Positions 5,956 through 13,558 of a stretch of 15,284 nucleotides of DNA are shown here, in pieces. The DNA comes from Candidatus Bathyarchaeota archaeon. Its GTDB lineage: Archaea > Thermoproteota > Bathyarchaeia > 40CM-2-53-6. The notes beneath the pieces are model-generated. The model made no database searches. It saw nothing but the letters and a program-made list of their open reading frames with translations, and was not told where the DNA came from. The stretch spans positions 1-15,284 of the forward strand of contig VBBB01000140.1 of assembly GCA_005882955.1 (NCBI GenBank), in the 5' to 3' direction. Position 1 is the stretch's first letter. Each line of letters starts with the position of its first letter. The translations under genes were made by a program, and so were the position numbers.

Positions 5956-6564
5956 ATGTTGAGAAGCTATCAGTTCAAGAATAAGACAAAGAGCGTCACT
6001 AGAACTATCCGAATTGACGAGGACATCGACTTCCAGCTCGAAAAGCTAGCACATGAACAGCGGGTGAGCGTCAACTATTTCGCAAACCAGGCACTCCGGA
6101 AATTCGTAGAGTGGGACGTCTTCGCAGACCGGCTAGGCTTCGTCACTCTGCCTTCCGACATTTTCGAGAAGCTGGTAGGCTATACAACTGACGAACAGGC
6201 AAAAGAGCTTGGCAACTGGTTCGGCAAGAACTTGGCCAAGGACTTGATAGCCTTCCTCTTCAAGAGAGTGGACCTCGAGACGTCGGTCCGAGCCCTAGAG
6301 CTACTCGGACCCAGATACGGCAAAGCTTTCCGTTTCGAATACACGAACGACGGCCACCTAACAACTGTAATACTGAACCATGGATTTGGCCGAAAAGCAT
6401 CACTGTTCTACAGTGAGGCGGTGAAGGCCCTACTCAAGGACCTGGTCAACACCCAAGTCGACATTGGACTGAGCGAGCACCAAGTATTCGCACAAATCGT
6501 GGGTCCCAACGAGTTCCGGATCACGATGCCCGCCCCAGTATCGCCTCTGGCCACACAACGATAG
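5956..6564 (+). CDS. RHH-type regulator with His/Ser-containing C-terminal domain (paralog)
   Basis: This 202-residue protein starts at an ATG about 30 bases after TATATT, so it is nearly leaderless. Residues 14-53 match a ribbon-helix-helix domain: SVTRTIRIDED, helix, VSVNYFANQALRKFVEW. The middle region (60-120) and the C-terminal domain (about 125-185) align with the protein at 2071-2652. Shared features are a KELGNWFGKN-like segment, a VDLETSVRALELLGPRYGKAF helix-strand unit, and TTVILNHGFGRKASLFY with H142, G145, S149 and Y152. A final strand is HQVFAQIVGP. It has an extra N-terminal extension of about 10 residues and a Pro-rich tail. The RHH part is confident; the C-terminal domain's ligand and the target operators are unknown. 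A strong terminator follows. Confidence 0.8.
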   Translation: MLRSYQFKNKTKSVTRTIRIDEDIDFQLEKLAHEQRVSVNYFANQALRKFVEWDVFADRLGFVTLPSDIFEKLVGYTTDEQAKELGNWFGKNLAKDLIAFLFKRVDLETSVRALELLGPRYGKAFRFEYTNDGHLTTVILNHGFGRKASLFYSEAVKALLKDLVNTQVDIGLSEHQVFAQIVGPNEFRITMPAPVSPLATQR

Positions 6565-6581
6565 TTCAAGTTCAGATCTAA

Positions 6582-6615
6582 GGCTTCGTCTTTTCTCCGC
6601 GAAGCCGTATTTTCT
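6582..6615 (+). terminator. Hairpin and T-rich terminator after second RHH gene
   Basis: A 7-base-pair stem GGCTTCG (6582-6588) / CGAAGCC (6600-6606) with an 11-base loop is followed by GTATTTTCT. It lies 18 bases after the RHH stop codon. Confidence 0.65.
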
Positions 6616-6703
6616 ATCTAGTAGATGACGCTATAGCGTACCGGACGTTAACGGCGATCCTAGCCGACCTTTTCAAACACGAGCATAGCGAGAAATGCAA
6701 TAT

Positions 6704-6898
6704 TTACCAACAAGTCTCTTCTTCATATTTCCTCGCCGGAGGACTTCGTTCAACTCCTCTCTGGTGTTCACCTTCATCGAGCCGGACGACGCCGGATGAT
6801 TTCACTCGAATGTCGAGTTCATGTCCGATTTCCACCACCTCTCCTTTCTCATTCTTCTCGTAACTAATTACGAAGAAACAGTGGCATTTGTCGCACAT
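6704..6898 (-). CDS. Possible small Cys-rich protein beginning MCDKCHC (64 aa)
   Basis: The frame starts at an ATG complementary to 6896-6898. Its N-terminus carries C2-x2-C5-x-C7 followed by a strand-like FFVISYEKNEKGEVVEIG and ELDIRVKSS, which looks protein-like. The second half (GEHQRGVERSPPARKYEEETCW) looks less so. In that stretch another minus frame, starting MKVNTREELNEVLRRG and ending about 34 codons later after YCISRYARV, looks better. This suggests either two tiny overlapping genes or one gene interrupted by a frameshift. No good TATA box was seen at the expected distance. The MCDxCxC start is shared with the micro-ORF at 13559-13624. Treat as tentative. Confidence 0.4.
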   Translation of the reverse strand: MCDKCHCFFVISYEKNEKGEVVEIGHELDIRVKSSGVVRLDEGEHQRGVERSPPARKYEEETCW

Positions 6899-7011
6899 TT
6901 GGATGGTTGCTCGGGTTAGACTGTGCGCATGTTTTTCATCGGGTGATTCTAACGCATGCCATAACCCCTGTCATGAGTTCCTCAACCCTTACCGTTATTC
7001 TGCTGGTTCGT

Positions 7012-8073
7012 TCAGAGGCTCCCCATACTTGGCGGCGCCTGTATCCCAGGCATCGGTCCACCAGCAGGTATAGGTTCGCCGCGAGGAATTTCAACTTGGA
7101 TCGTGCGTTCCTCCTCGAGAGATTTCCTCGTCGTCTCGAGGACTCTGACGACATTGGCTCCCAGTGTTCCGTCAGCCCGGTTGGGATAATGTTCAGCAGA
7201 CGAGTTGTATTCTATGCACCTGGCAAAGTGGAGAATCTCCTCTCGCAGAGTGTTGTTGGGGACGACCATCACGCGTTCCACAGCTCCTTTCCGGTGTAGA
7301 ACGAGTCTCTGTTCGATGCAGTCTAGCTCCGCAGACCCGTCGCTGCCGACTACCGTAACGTCTCGATGTTTCTCCATGTCCAGCCAGCTTAGTTCGATGC
7401 CAGCGTCGAATCCGCCCGGGTGTTCAGAGTAGATGGAGGCCATCTCGTATCCTGCGCTTGTTCTGTAGCCTCTGCCTTTGCAGGAGATCTTCTTGGGCCA
7501 TGTTTCGAGGAGGTTGTTGCAGATGTCGAAGGGGTGTGGTCCGAGGTCGGTAATTACTTCTCTGTTATTCTGTATGGCCATGAAGCCCGTCCATTTGAGG
7601 CGGAGGTAGTAGATGTCTCCCAGAACTCCACTATCCATTAGTCGTCGTAGTCCTTTGACACCATTGTTGAATCTGTGGACGTGACCAGTGCAGAGGACAC
7701 TGCCATGTTCTTTGGCGAGTCTAACCAGTTCATAGGCCTCTCTCGATTTCATAGCCAGCGGTTTCTCGACTAGAACATGTTTTCCCTGTCTGAGAAATTC
7801 GGAGGCAATTTCGAAATGGGTCTGATTCGGGGAGCATAGATGTACCGCTGACACTTTGGGGTCGGAGACTAGTTCGCGATAGTCTAAGCGATAGTTTAGG
7901 GGGCCGAATTCCTTTCTGCAGTTTTCGAGTGCGATCGGTGAACTGTCGGCTACTGAATAGAGGTTCATCTCGTCTCCTGTCCGTGCTAGGTCAAGAATCT
8001 GAGCTATGACCTTCTTTCCCCAGTATCCCGCGCCTATGACGGCGATGTTGAGCCTGCTCATGATGAGGACCAT
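7012..8073 (-). CDS. Gfo/Idh/MocA family NAD(P)-dependent oxidoreductase
   Basis: In the 353-residue reading, the N-terminal Rossmann fold shows LNIAVIGAGYWGKK (8-21, with GxGxxG), then VSAVHLCSPNQTHFEIA (74-90). The family's EKP motif is at 103-105 (HVLVEKPLAMK). The C-terminal alpha/beta domain carries DLGPHPFD (176-183), in which D176, H180 and D183 match the usual catalytic/substrate-binding positions. Members oxidise or reduce sugar derivatives, inositols or related polyols. The tail ends in a Pro/Gly-rich segment unlike the core. A TATA-like TTATAT at 8094-8089 (minus) is only 19 bases from the ATG at 8073 but about 30 from the in-frame ATG at 8061, so MSRLNIAVIG (8061) is the likelier start. 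The adjacent glycoside hydrolase is divergent. The two may belong to one sugar-use module, but nothing proves it. Confidence 0.9.
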   Translation of the reverse strand: MVLIMSRLNIAVIGAGYWGKKVIAQILDLARTGDEMNLYSVADSSPIALENCRKEFGPLNYRLDYRELVSDPKVSAVHLCSPNQTHFEIASEFLRQGKHVLVEKPLAMKSREAYELVRLAKEHGSVLCTGHVHRFNNGVKGLRRLMDSGVLGDIYYLRLKWTGFMAIQNNREVITDLGPHPFDICNNLLETWPKKISCKGRGYRTSAGYEMASIYSEHPGGFDAGIELSWLDMEKHRDVTVVGSDGSAELDCIEQRLVLHRKGAVERVMVVPNNTLREEILHFARCIEYNSSAEHYPNRADGTLGANVVRVLETTRKSLEEERTIQVEIPRGEPIPAGGPMPGIQAPPSMGSL

Positions 8074-8298
8074 TCTAGGCGGCTTTTCATATAACCGAGA
8101 CGTCTACAATCGATCAGAGTGCACCACTAAGCGCGAATTCTAACACATTGCAACGCGAATGAGTTACTGAAGAACACAAACGGGTACATCCGCCCCATAC
8201 GATTCAAGTAGCGCTTCCGCCAATGGCTCCCTGAATGCGGTATGGCCCGGTTGGAACTCTCCGTTCGATTCACGCCGCGCTCTGTTTGCACTTAGCCC
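8074..8298. promoter_or_regulatory. Divergent promoter region of oxidoreductase and GH5 genes
   Basis: The minus-strand TATA element CATATAACC (8089-8097) serves the oxidoreductase. For the glycoside hydrolase no strong TATA box is visible; CTGTTTGCAC, about 20 bases before its ATG, is a poor candidate. No operator-like palindrome stood out. Confidence 0.4.
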
Positions 8299-10068
8299 AT
8301 GATCGTTAGAGCGTCGAGTTCCTTCGCGCTAATTCTCTTAGCGCTCGTAGTCCTCGCATCAATCCCCAACCAGACCCATTCTGTTCCAGAATCGCCCACA
8401 GTCCTCGGTTGGGGCGGTTCACGGCTAGTCGAGAACACCCTTTACAGCAATACAACGATTCCAAGCATCATCTTTCCCTTCGAAAATGCAAGCGACCAGG
8501 AAGTCCTTGCTAGGAGGATCGTAGAGATGGGCCTTAACGCGATGAGAATCAGCTTCGCACCCTACTGCACCGATACCTACGGATTCATGAGTCCTTACAA
8601 CTCTACCAGGTTAGGTAGAGCGATCAGAATCGGGGAGACCCTCGGCGTATGGACCATTATTGATTATCACGGCTATGAGGATGTGTCGAATAGTACGGTT
8701 GCTGGCTGTTGGCTGAGCTTCTGGAGAACCGTTTTGACCGATTTCAGTTCCAGCTATGAGAGGATTATCTGGGAACCACTAAACGAGCCGACGAATCTCA
8801 ATGGAAACGTAACACTGCTCGGCCAACATTATCAGAATTGGATAAACCAAGCTAGAGCTATTGGAGACACACATTGGATTGTCGTCCAGAACTTGTGCAG
8901 TTTCGGATGCAATCTCTGCCCGAGCGGCAATGGAGATTGTCCAGCAGCGGTAAACGGCTATCCTAGGGTGACGGACCCGCTAGGCCGCGTCTTCATCAGC
9001 CTTCACACCTACATGCCATACGATGTCTACTACAATTCTTGGAATAATACGGCTGCTGAAGATCTCGCGCGGAACTATTACGACACGATGACCAACGGAA
9101 CGAGCCTGACGGGCTTTCCAGTCTTGAACACAGAGGGAGGCCCGGGCCCGACTCAAAGGACGTTGGTCAACGGAACTAAGATCAATTGTCCAGACTTGGT
9201 GACAACCGGAGCAGCTGGTTATTGCGCAACGAATTTCCACTTCATCAAGACATTGACCGGGCTCTTGGAGATGCACATGCCTCAGACAATCAACTGGGTC
9301 TGGTGGCCTGCTGGAGACTGGTCAGCAACTCCCGCTGCGACCCAGCTCGGCGCGGTCTCTCCCAGCGCATGGGGCAGACTCATTGCCTGGCAACCCCTTC
9401 CAGTATACACTCTGTCAATCTCCAGTACAAGTGGAGGAACGACTTTTCCGGAGGTTGGAAACTACACCTACGTTTCTGGCACAGATGTGAACGTCTCTGC
9501 TGTCCCTGGAAACGGCTACAAGCTTAGTGGATGGCACGATAATGCGATAAGTCTTCCGGCAACGGATAATCTGGAACTCGCGATGAACGCGGCCCAGAAT
9601 ATAGTCGCCGTCTTCTCTCCAATCATACACGACGTGGCTGCTGAGAACATATCCCTAGCGGATAGCATCATCACGCCTGGACGCCCTACCACGGTAGTTG
9701 TGACCGTCGGGAATCTCGGGGATGTGTCAGAAACCTTCAATGTTACATTCCACTCCGACAATGCCAGTGTAGCATCACAGTTAGTGCAGAATCTTGGAAT
9801 AGGAAATTCCGTCACCATATCGTTCGTTTGGGAGACGACGGGTCTCCGACCGGGCACCTATCTGCTCGAAGTGGTTGCCGGTCCCGTACCGGGGGAAACC
9901 GATCTTGCGAATAACAACCTTACTCTCGCGGTTAACCTTCCTTCACACTCAGGCACTGACGATCCAGCTGCCTCAACTGCTTCCTTAGGTTCAGCGGTCT
10001 ATATGGGAATGGCCGGGTTTGTCGCCGTCATGCTTGGGGCGGCTCTGGTTCGTAGACGGCTCAGATAG
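8299..10068 (+). CDS. Membrane-anchored GH5-like glycoside hydrolase with InlB-B-like and CARDB domains
   Basis: This 589-residue protein has a signal peptide (about 1-28). A TIM-barrel catalytic region with GH5/clan GH-A hallmarks follows: conserved AMRISF (R83), IIDYHGYED (H124), the acid/base WEPLNEP (E163), LHTYMPY (H236, Y238), the nucleophile NTEGG (E279) and WVWWPAG (W335-W336). Residues about 368-440 form a divergent InlB B-repeat-like domain (GGTTFPEVGNYTYVSGTDVNVSA... GYKLSGWHD). Residues about 443-547 form a CARDB-like domain (VTVGNLGDVSETFNVTF). A linker precedes a C-terminal membrane helix (567-584) and RRRLR. It probably cleaves a beta-glucan or beta-mannan at the cell surface; the exact substrate cannot be read from sequence. 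Numerous N-x-S/T sites suggest N-glycosylation. Confidence 0.88.
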   Translation: MIVRASSSFALILLALVVLASIPNQTHSVPESPTVLGWGGSRLVENTLYSNTTIPSIIFPFENASDQEVLARRIVEMGLNAMRISFAPYCTDTYGFMSPYNSTRLGRAIRIGETLGVWTIIDYHGYEDVSNSTVAGCWLSFWRTVLTDFSSSYERIIWEPLNEPTNLNGNVTLLGQHYQNWINQARAIGDTHWIVVQNLCSFGCNLCPSGNGDCPAAVNGYPRVTDPLGRVFISLHTYMPYDVYYNSWNNTAAEDLARNYYDTMTNGTSLTGFPVLNTEGGPGPTQRTLVNGTKINCPDLVTTGAAGYCATNFHFIKTLTGLLEMHMPQTINWVWWPAGDWSATPAATQLGAVSPSAWGRLIAWQPLPVYTLSISSTSGGTTFPEVGNYTYVSGTDVNVSAVPGNGYKLSGWHDNAISLPATDNLELAMNAAQNIVAVFSPIIHDVAAENISLADSIITPGRPTTVVVTVGNLGDVSETFNVTFHSDNASVASQLVQNLGIGNSVTISFVWETTGLRPGTYLLEVVAGPVPGETDLANNNLTLAVNLPSHSGTDDPAASTASLGSAVYMGMAGFVAVMLGAALVRRRLR

Positions 10069-10428
10069 AGTGAGAATAGTATCTGGAAGCCTGCGTTAAC
10101 CGTCTGCGTGATCCGACTGTTGATTAGCCCGGCATGGTGTCCACGGGGTCGTATCTACTGAGCAAACTACAGCATCACCGGAGGCAGAGCGTGCAACGGC
10201 TGCATATCACTTCAGTAGGCTCAAGGCAGCTCGGACATGCTCTTCCCCGCATGTTCTGTTCTTGAGTCATCGTCACTAACGATGCTAATGGAATTCAGAA
10301 TTATTACTTCCACGTTTACATGTGTTGACCCTGACGAGAGCACTGCTCACCATGTACACTAGTGGCACATGTTGTGTGCTATCCTATAGTTGTAAGCGTT
10401 ACACGGGGTCGCCCAAGCAGTTGTAGAC
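10069..10428. other. 360-base intergenic region
   Basis: No convincing gene was seen on either strand. A TATA-like CCTATAGTTG at 10383-10392 lies about 42 bases before the ATG at 10429, predicting a leader of about 15 bases. The ten bases CACGGGGTCG occur twice, near 10142 and 10402, with no clear meaning. Confidence 0.4.
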
Positions 10429-12285
10429 ATGCGACCCAAATATCCGGGTGAGAACCATGTAGATAGAAGAATATTCATGCAACAATATAGAAACGCGGCC
10501 GATCGAACAGTGCTTTTCGGCCTATTTGTCGTACTGCTTGCCGTTGGAATTGTCAGTGCGCCACGGCTCGCAAACCTAGTGAGCGCTACCACTACTCAAA
10601 GTGGAGTAATGACGGGTACTTACTTTGACCACGCTGTCATCGTCATAATGGAGGATCATGGAATCGTTGACATTTGCGCTCAGAACCCGCCACCGTGTTC
10701 GGGTGCTAACGGAGCGCCATACATGGCCGGTCTCGCAAACAGCTATGCGGTCGGGACTCAATATCTCGGAATAAACCACTTCAGCGAAGCAAACTACATC
10801 GCGCTTCTAGGTGGCGACACTTTCGGTTGCAGCAACAACGGCTGCCCACCAGTCTCAAACCCGAACCTGGTGGATCGTCTTGAAACGGCGGGTCTGACTT
10901 GGAAGGGATACTTGGAGAACCAGAATCTCGCGAGCGGTTGCGACACCACGTATCACGAGCCCTATACTCCTGAACATAATCCGTTCGTCAGCTTCACTGA
11001 CATTTTGAACAATCCTGCCCGCTGCTCCCAAGTTGTTCTTGCAAACCCGAACACCTGCACCGTGACGGACTGTGCTCTAGTCAACGATCTGAACTCCGCG
11101 TCTGCCCCCAATCTCATGTGGCTGACACCGAACAACTGCAACAATATGCACGGGTTCACAGGCATCTGCGCGTCATCCATCCCGACAGGCGACAACTATC
11201 TCAAGAGCCTAGTACCGAACATTCTAAACAGTCAAACCTTCACCACGCAGCGATCAGCTCTCTTCATCGTCTTTGACGAGGGCAACGGATACTGCCCCCT
11301 CAACGGAAGCTCGGAGGACTGCGTCTACGCTGTGTGGGCAGGCCCGCTCGCCAAGACCAGCTACGCGACCAGCAACCTCTACAACCACTATTCGTGGACG
11401 CGGACAATCGAAGCGAACTGGAATCTAGCGAGCTTAACCTCCAACGATGCCAACGCGAAACCGATGACAGAATTCTTCAAGAGCACAACACCTCCAGTCC
11501 TCCTTTCCACTAGCTTCACGTATAGCCCGACTTCCCCACAGGCAAGCCAGCAAGTAAGCTTCACAGCCTCCGCGTCAGGCGGAACCGGACCCTACAACTA
11601 TACATGGGCCTTCGGCGACGGAATGACTGGAACTGGGATCACCGTCTACCACACCTACTCAACGGCAGGATCGTATAACGTGTTGTTGACCGTCAAGGAT
11701 AGCAGTCCATCTCCGCAGACAGCCTCGTCCCAGCAGACCATCACCGTCACGAGTACACCTCCCCCACCGCCCAGCCTAACCGCAAGCTTCACCGTAAGCC
11801 TCTCCCACCCTGTGGTGGGACAACCAGTCTCCTTCACAGGCTCAGCTTCAGGCGGGACATCCCCCTACAGCTACGCGTGGAACTTCGGTGACTCGTCAAC
11901 TGGATCAGGAAGCTCAGTATCCCATGTCTATCAGACTGCAGGCGTCTACACCGTTGTCCTAACTGTCACCGATGCTGCAGGCCACGTCGCCAGCTCAAGC
12001 AATACGGTAACAGTCACCTCGCCGCTCTCGGCCGGCATCACTTACTCGCCGTCAAATCCTGCCGTGCTTACCAGTGTACAATTCACGGGCACCGCGACCG
12101 GTGGCACCGGACCATACAGTTACAGCTGGAACTTTGGTGACGGAACGACTGGCGCAGGATCCTCTACAAGTCACTCGTACCTACTCCCAGGAACCTACAC
12201 CGTAACCCTTACCGTCGTTGACGCAAACGGCCTGACAACTACCGCTTCAACCACTGTAACTGTCGCAATATCTGTAGGACTATGA
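10429..12285 (+). CDS. Secreted phosphoesterase with three PKD domains
   Basis: This 618-residue protein has a cytosolic N-terminus and a hydrophobic signal or anchor helix (about 28-44); an alternative start is the ATG at 10477. The phosphoesterase domain (about 65-350) has MEDHG (E75, D76), NHFSEANYIALLGG (116-129), WLTPNNCNNMHG (231-242), FIVFDEGNGYC (D283, E284) and YNHYSWTRTIEANWNL (318-332). Three PKD domains follow at about 360-442, 450-531 and 533-612. Each has a GGTxPYxYxWxFGD core and a YxVxLTVxD strand, and a Pro-rich hinge (TPPPPPS) separates the first two. There is no C-terminal anchor. PKD domains usually mediate surface or substrate binding, so the enzyme probably works outside the cell on phosphate esters. 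Compared with its paralog at 540-1670, the metal-site Asn is replaced by Asp76. Confidence 0.9.
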   Translation: MRPKYPGENHVDRRIFMQQYRNAADRTVLFGLFVVLLAVGIVSAPRLANLVSATTTQSGVMTGTYFDHAVIVIMEDHGIVDICAQNPPPCSGANGAPYMAGLANSYAVGTQYLGINHFSEANYIALLGGDTFGCSNNGCPPVSNPNLVDRLETAGLTWKGYLENQNLASGCDTTYHEPYTPEHNPFVSFTDILNNPARCSQVVLANPNTCTVTDCALVNDLNSASAPNLMWLTPNNCNNMHGFTGICASSIPTGDNYLKSLVPNILNSQTFTTQRSALFIVFDEGNGYCPLNGSSEDCVYAVWAGPLAKTSYATSNLYNHYSWTRTIEANWNLASLTSNDANAKPMTEFFKSTTPPVLLSTSFTYSPTSPQASQQVSFTASASGGTGPYNYTWAFGDGMTGTGITVYHTYSTAGSYNVLLTVKDSSPSPQTASSQQTITVTSTPPPPPSLTASFTVSLSHPVVGQPVSFTGSASGGTSPYSYAWNFGDSSTGSGSSVSHVYQTAGVYTVVLTVTDAAGHVASSSNTVTVTSPLSAGITYSPSNPAVLTSVQFTGTATGGTGPYSYSWNFGDGTTGAGSSTSHSYLLPGTYTVTLTVVDANGLTTTASTTVTVAISVGL

Positions 12286-12310
12286 CCACGCCAGCAAGGG
12301 AGAACACCAA

Positions 12311-12326
12311 TTTTCCCCAATTTTTT
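12311..12326 (+). terminator. Oligo-T terminator after PKD phosphoesterase
   Basis: Two T runs (T4 at 12311-12314 and T6 at 12321-12326) separated by CCCCAA lie 25-40 bases after the stop codon, a typical archaeal termination signal. Confidence 0.6.
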
Positions 12327-12355
12327 CGGAGAGTTATCGGTCTGAGGATTGATTA

Positions 12356-12649
12356 ATGGAACAGTTTAGAAGAAACGCGGCTAAGTCAAACGGTCATCGT
12401 AGCCGTTTCCTCCACCGTCTGTCCGTGTCTCTTTTCGCAGGCGTTGTTCTCTTGACAATAAGCGCCTTCTTCGGATACCCTATGTCCTTTACTGGAGGAT
12501 CAACCTCTTGTCTATTTGTCGCATCCGAGTATCAGTGTGTCGTCACCAATCCAATGCTAATCTTCTGGGACTATGTCTTCTGGGCCATGACGACACTTGG
12601 ACTCCTTTCTGTTCTCAACGTAGCTCTAACTCGGTCCTCTTCTGGTTAG
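12356..12649 (+). CDS. Small two-helix membrane protein (97 aa)
   Basis: The ATG lies about 21 bases after a TATA-like GTTATCGG, so the message is probably leaderless. The protein has a basic N-terminus (RRNAAKSNGHRSRFLHR), a first membrane helix at about 22-41, a loop, and a second helix at about 67-90. The N-terminal charge puts both termini inside. The loop STSCLFVASEYQCVVT holds C52 and C61, which would face outside and could form a disulfide. I recognise no family. It follows the PKD phosphoesterase by 70 bases, but the T-rich terminator between them and its own TATA box argue for separate transcription. Confidence 0.65.
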   Translation: MEQFRRNAAKSNGHRSRFLHRLSVSLFAGVVLLTISAFFGYPMSFTGGSTSCLFVASEYQCVVTNPMLIFWDYVFWAMTTLGLLSVLNVALTRSSSG

Positions 12650-12742
12650 AGAAAGGTGTCGTCCACCCGAACTGGATGAGCCTTTGTTCGAAATTGTGAA
12701 GCAGGAGAGTCTTCTAATGGTTAGGTTAGTTGACTGATTAGC

Positions 12743-12918
12743 TGGCGCCCAGGGCGGGATTCGAACCCGCCGTGCGCTCGACTGCTCTTCGAGTGTCGCA
12801 CGGGTGACAGCCGTGCATACTCTCGGCCGGCTCCCGCAAGCCGTGGACCGGGCTATACTACCTTAGCGCGTCCGGGTTTAACGGACGGGGCGCGAGCCCG
12901 GATACTGATTTCCTGGGC
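12743..12918 (-). tRNA. tRNA-Asp (GTC) with three apparent introns, CCA encoded
   Basis: Read on the minus strand, the T-arm GCGGG-TTCGAAT-CCCGC, the 3' acceptor CCTGGGC and GCCA (ending 12743) are contiguous. The anticodon arm CACGG-CTGTCAC-CCGTG carries GTC at 12808-12806. The only perfect 5' acceptor partner, GCCCAGG, lies at 12918-12912. It is separated from TAGTATAG (positions 8-15, from 12860) by a 51-base insert (about 12911-12861) whose ends share AGG. A 23-base insert (about 12843-12821), holding CGGCT/AGCCG, splits the D-loop from GTATG. A 23-24-base insert (about 12794-12771), holding CTCGA/TCGAG, splits the variable region. Removing all three gives a canonical 78-base Asp tRNA. 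There is no insert at 37/38. Using the adjacent GCTAAGG as acceptor instead would leave an A-G mismatch. The upstream TATA spacing also favours 12918. Confidence 0.85.
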
Positions 12919-12943
12919 AATCACGCTACCCGACAGCGTGCAA

Positions 12944-12951
12944 GCTTAAAC
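12944..12951 (-). promoter_or_regulatory. TATA box of tRNA-Asp
   Basis: On the minus strand GTTTAAGC is centred about 29 bases before the proposed tRNA 5' end at 12918. This fits an archaeal tRNA promoter, and it would be about 80 bases away if the tRNA began at the alternative GCTAAGG. Confidence 0.55.
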
Positions 12952-13041
12952 CTTCCCAATATTCCGGGAAGAGAACTGAAACTTACTATGGCTGAATCAG
13001 AAAGGTTTCATCAAGAATAACTTGACACTTCAATCTGGGAT

Positions 13042-13461
13042 GTGCAAGGCAAGACGTTCATGGCGAACCCGGCTCCAGCACTGCCATCGATCGGCGGTCT
13101 CAGCGCTACTCTCGTAACTTTCCTCGTCCTCTTCATCATCTATCTCCTGGTCATCGGGTTTGTGCTCTGGCTCGCTGGAGAAATAGTGGTCGGGCGGCGA
13201 GTAACTTTCGGAGAGGCTTTGGGAATAGCAAGTGTCGGAACATTCCTGGTTGGGGCTTCGATCGCGTTCCTCGGAACAATAGGCATCCTTCTCGGACTGC
13301 TAATTTTCCTGTTGCTGGTGAAACACTACTTCAGGACCGGATGGTTGGGTGCGATAGGGACGTCTATAATGACGGTCGTCGTGGGGATTGTGATAATCTT
13401 CATTCTCGGAGCTCTAGCTCTGGGAGCTCTCTTTGCACTGCCAAGTATACCCGGATTCTAG
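13042..13461 (+). CDS. Multi-helix integral membrane protein (133-139 aa)
   Basis: The longest reading starts at GTG 13042, but the in-frame ATG at 13060 (MANPAPALPSIGG) is the likelier start. It leaves a leader of about 15 bases after a TATA-like AGAATAACTT near 13013-13022. Numbered from the GTG, a first helix spans about 22-45, followed by a short polar loop VVGRRVTFGEA. Two closely spaced helices cover about 58-94, then a loop KHYFRTG, and a long hydrophobic stretch at about 102-133 probably forms the fourth helix. Gly and small residues line the helices. I recognise no named family and see no transporter or enzyme motif. A strong terminator follows. Confidence 0.72.
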   Translation: MQGKTFMANPAPALPSIGGLSATLVTFLVLFIIYLLVIGFVLWLAGEIVVGRRVTFGEALGIASVGTFLVGASIAFLGTIGILLGLLIFLLLVKHYFRTGWLGAIGTSIMTVVVGIVIIFILGALALGALFALPSIPGF

Positions 13462-13494
13462 ATTAACCGGAACGTTTCTTTGATTGAAAAGAAT

Positions 13495-13527
13495 CGAAGG
13501 AGCAATAGGCTCCTTCGTTGGATTTTT
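13495..13527 (+). terminator. Perfect hairpin and T5 terminator
   Basis: A perfect 9-base-pair stem CGAAGGAGC (13495-13503) / GCTCCTTCG (13509-13517) with loop AATAG is followed by TTGGATTTTT. It lies 34 bases after the membrane-protein stop codon. Confidence 0.75.
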
Positions 13528-13558
13528 GGGAAGTGTCAATGCCCCAGCAGGTTTAGGG

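Noticed and set aside
10142..10411. Repeated CACGGGGTCG as possible attachment or binding sites.
   Set aside because: Only two ten-base copies about 260 bases apart, with no dyad symmetry and no integrase or element nearby; probably chance.
12861..12867. GCTAAGG as the 5' acceptor strand of tRNA-Asp.
   Set aside because: It gives a U-G pair and an A-G mismatch against CCTGGGC and places the TATA box about 80 bases upstream, whereas GCCCAGG at 12918-12912 pairs perfectly and fits promoter spacing.
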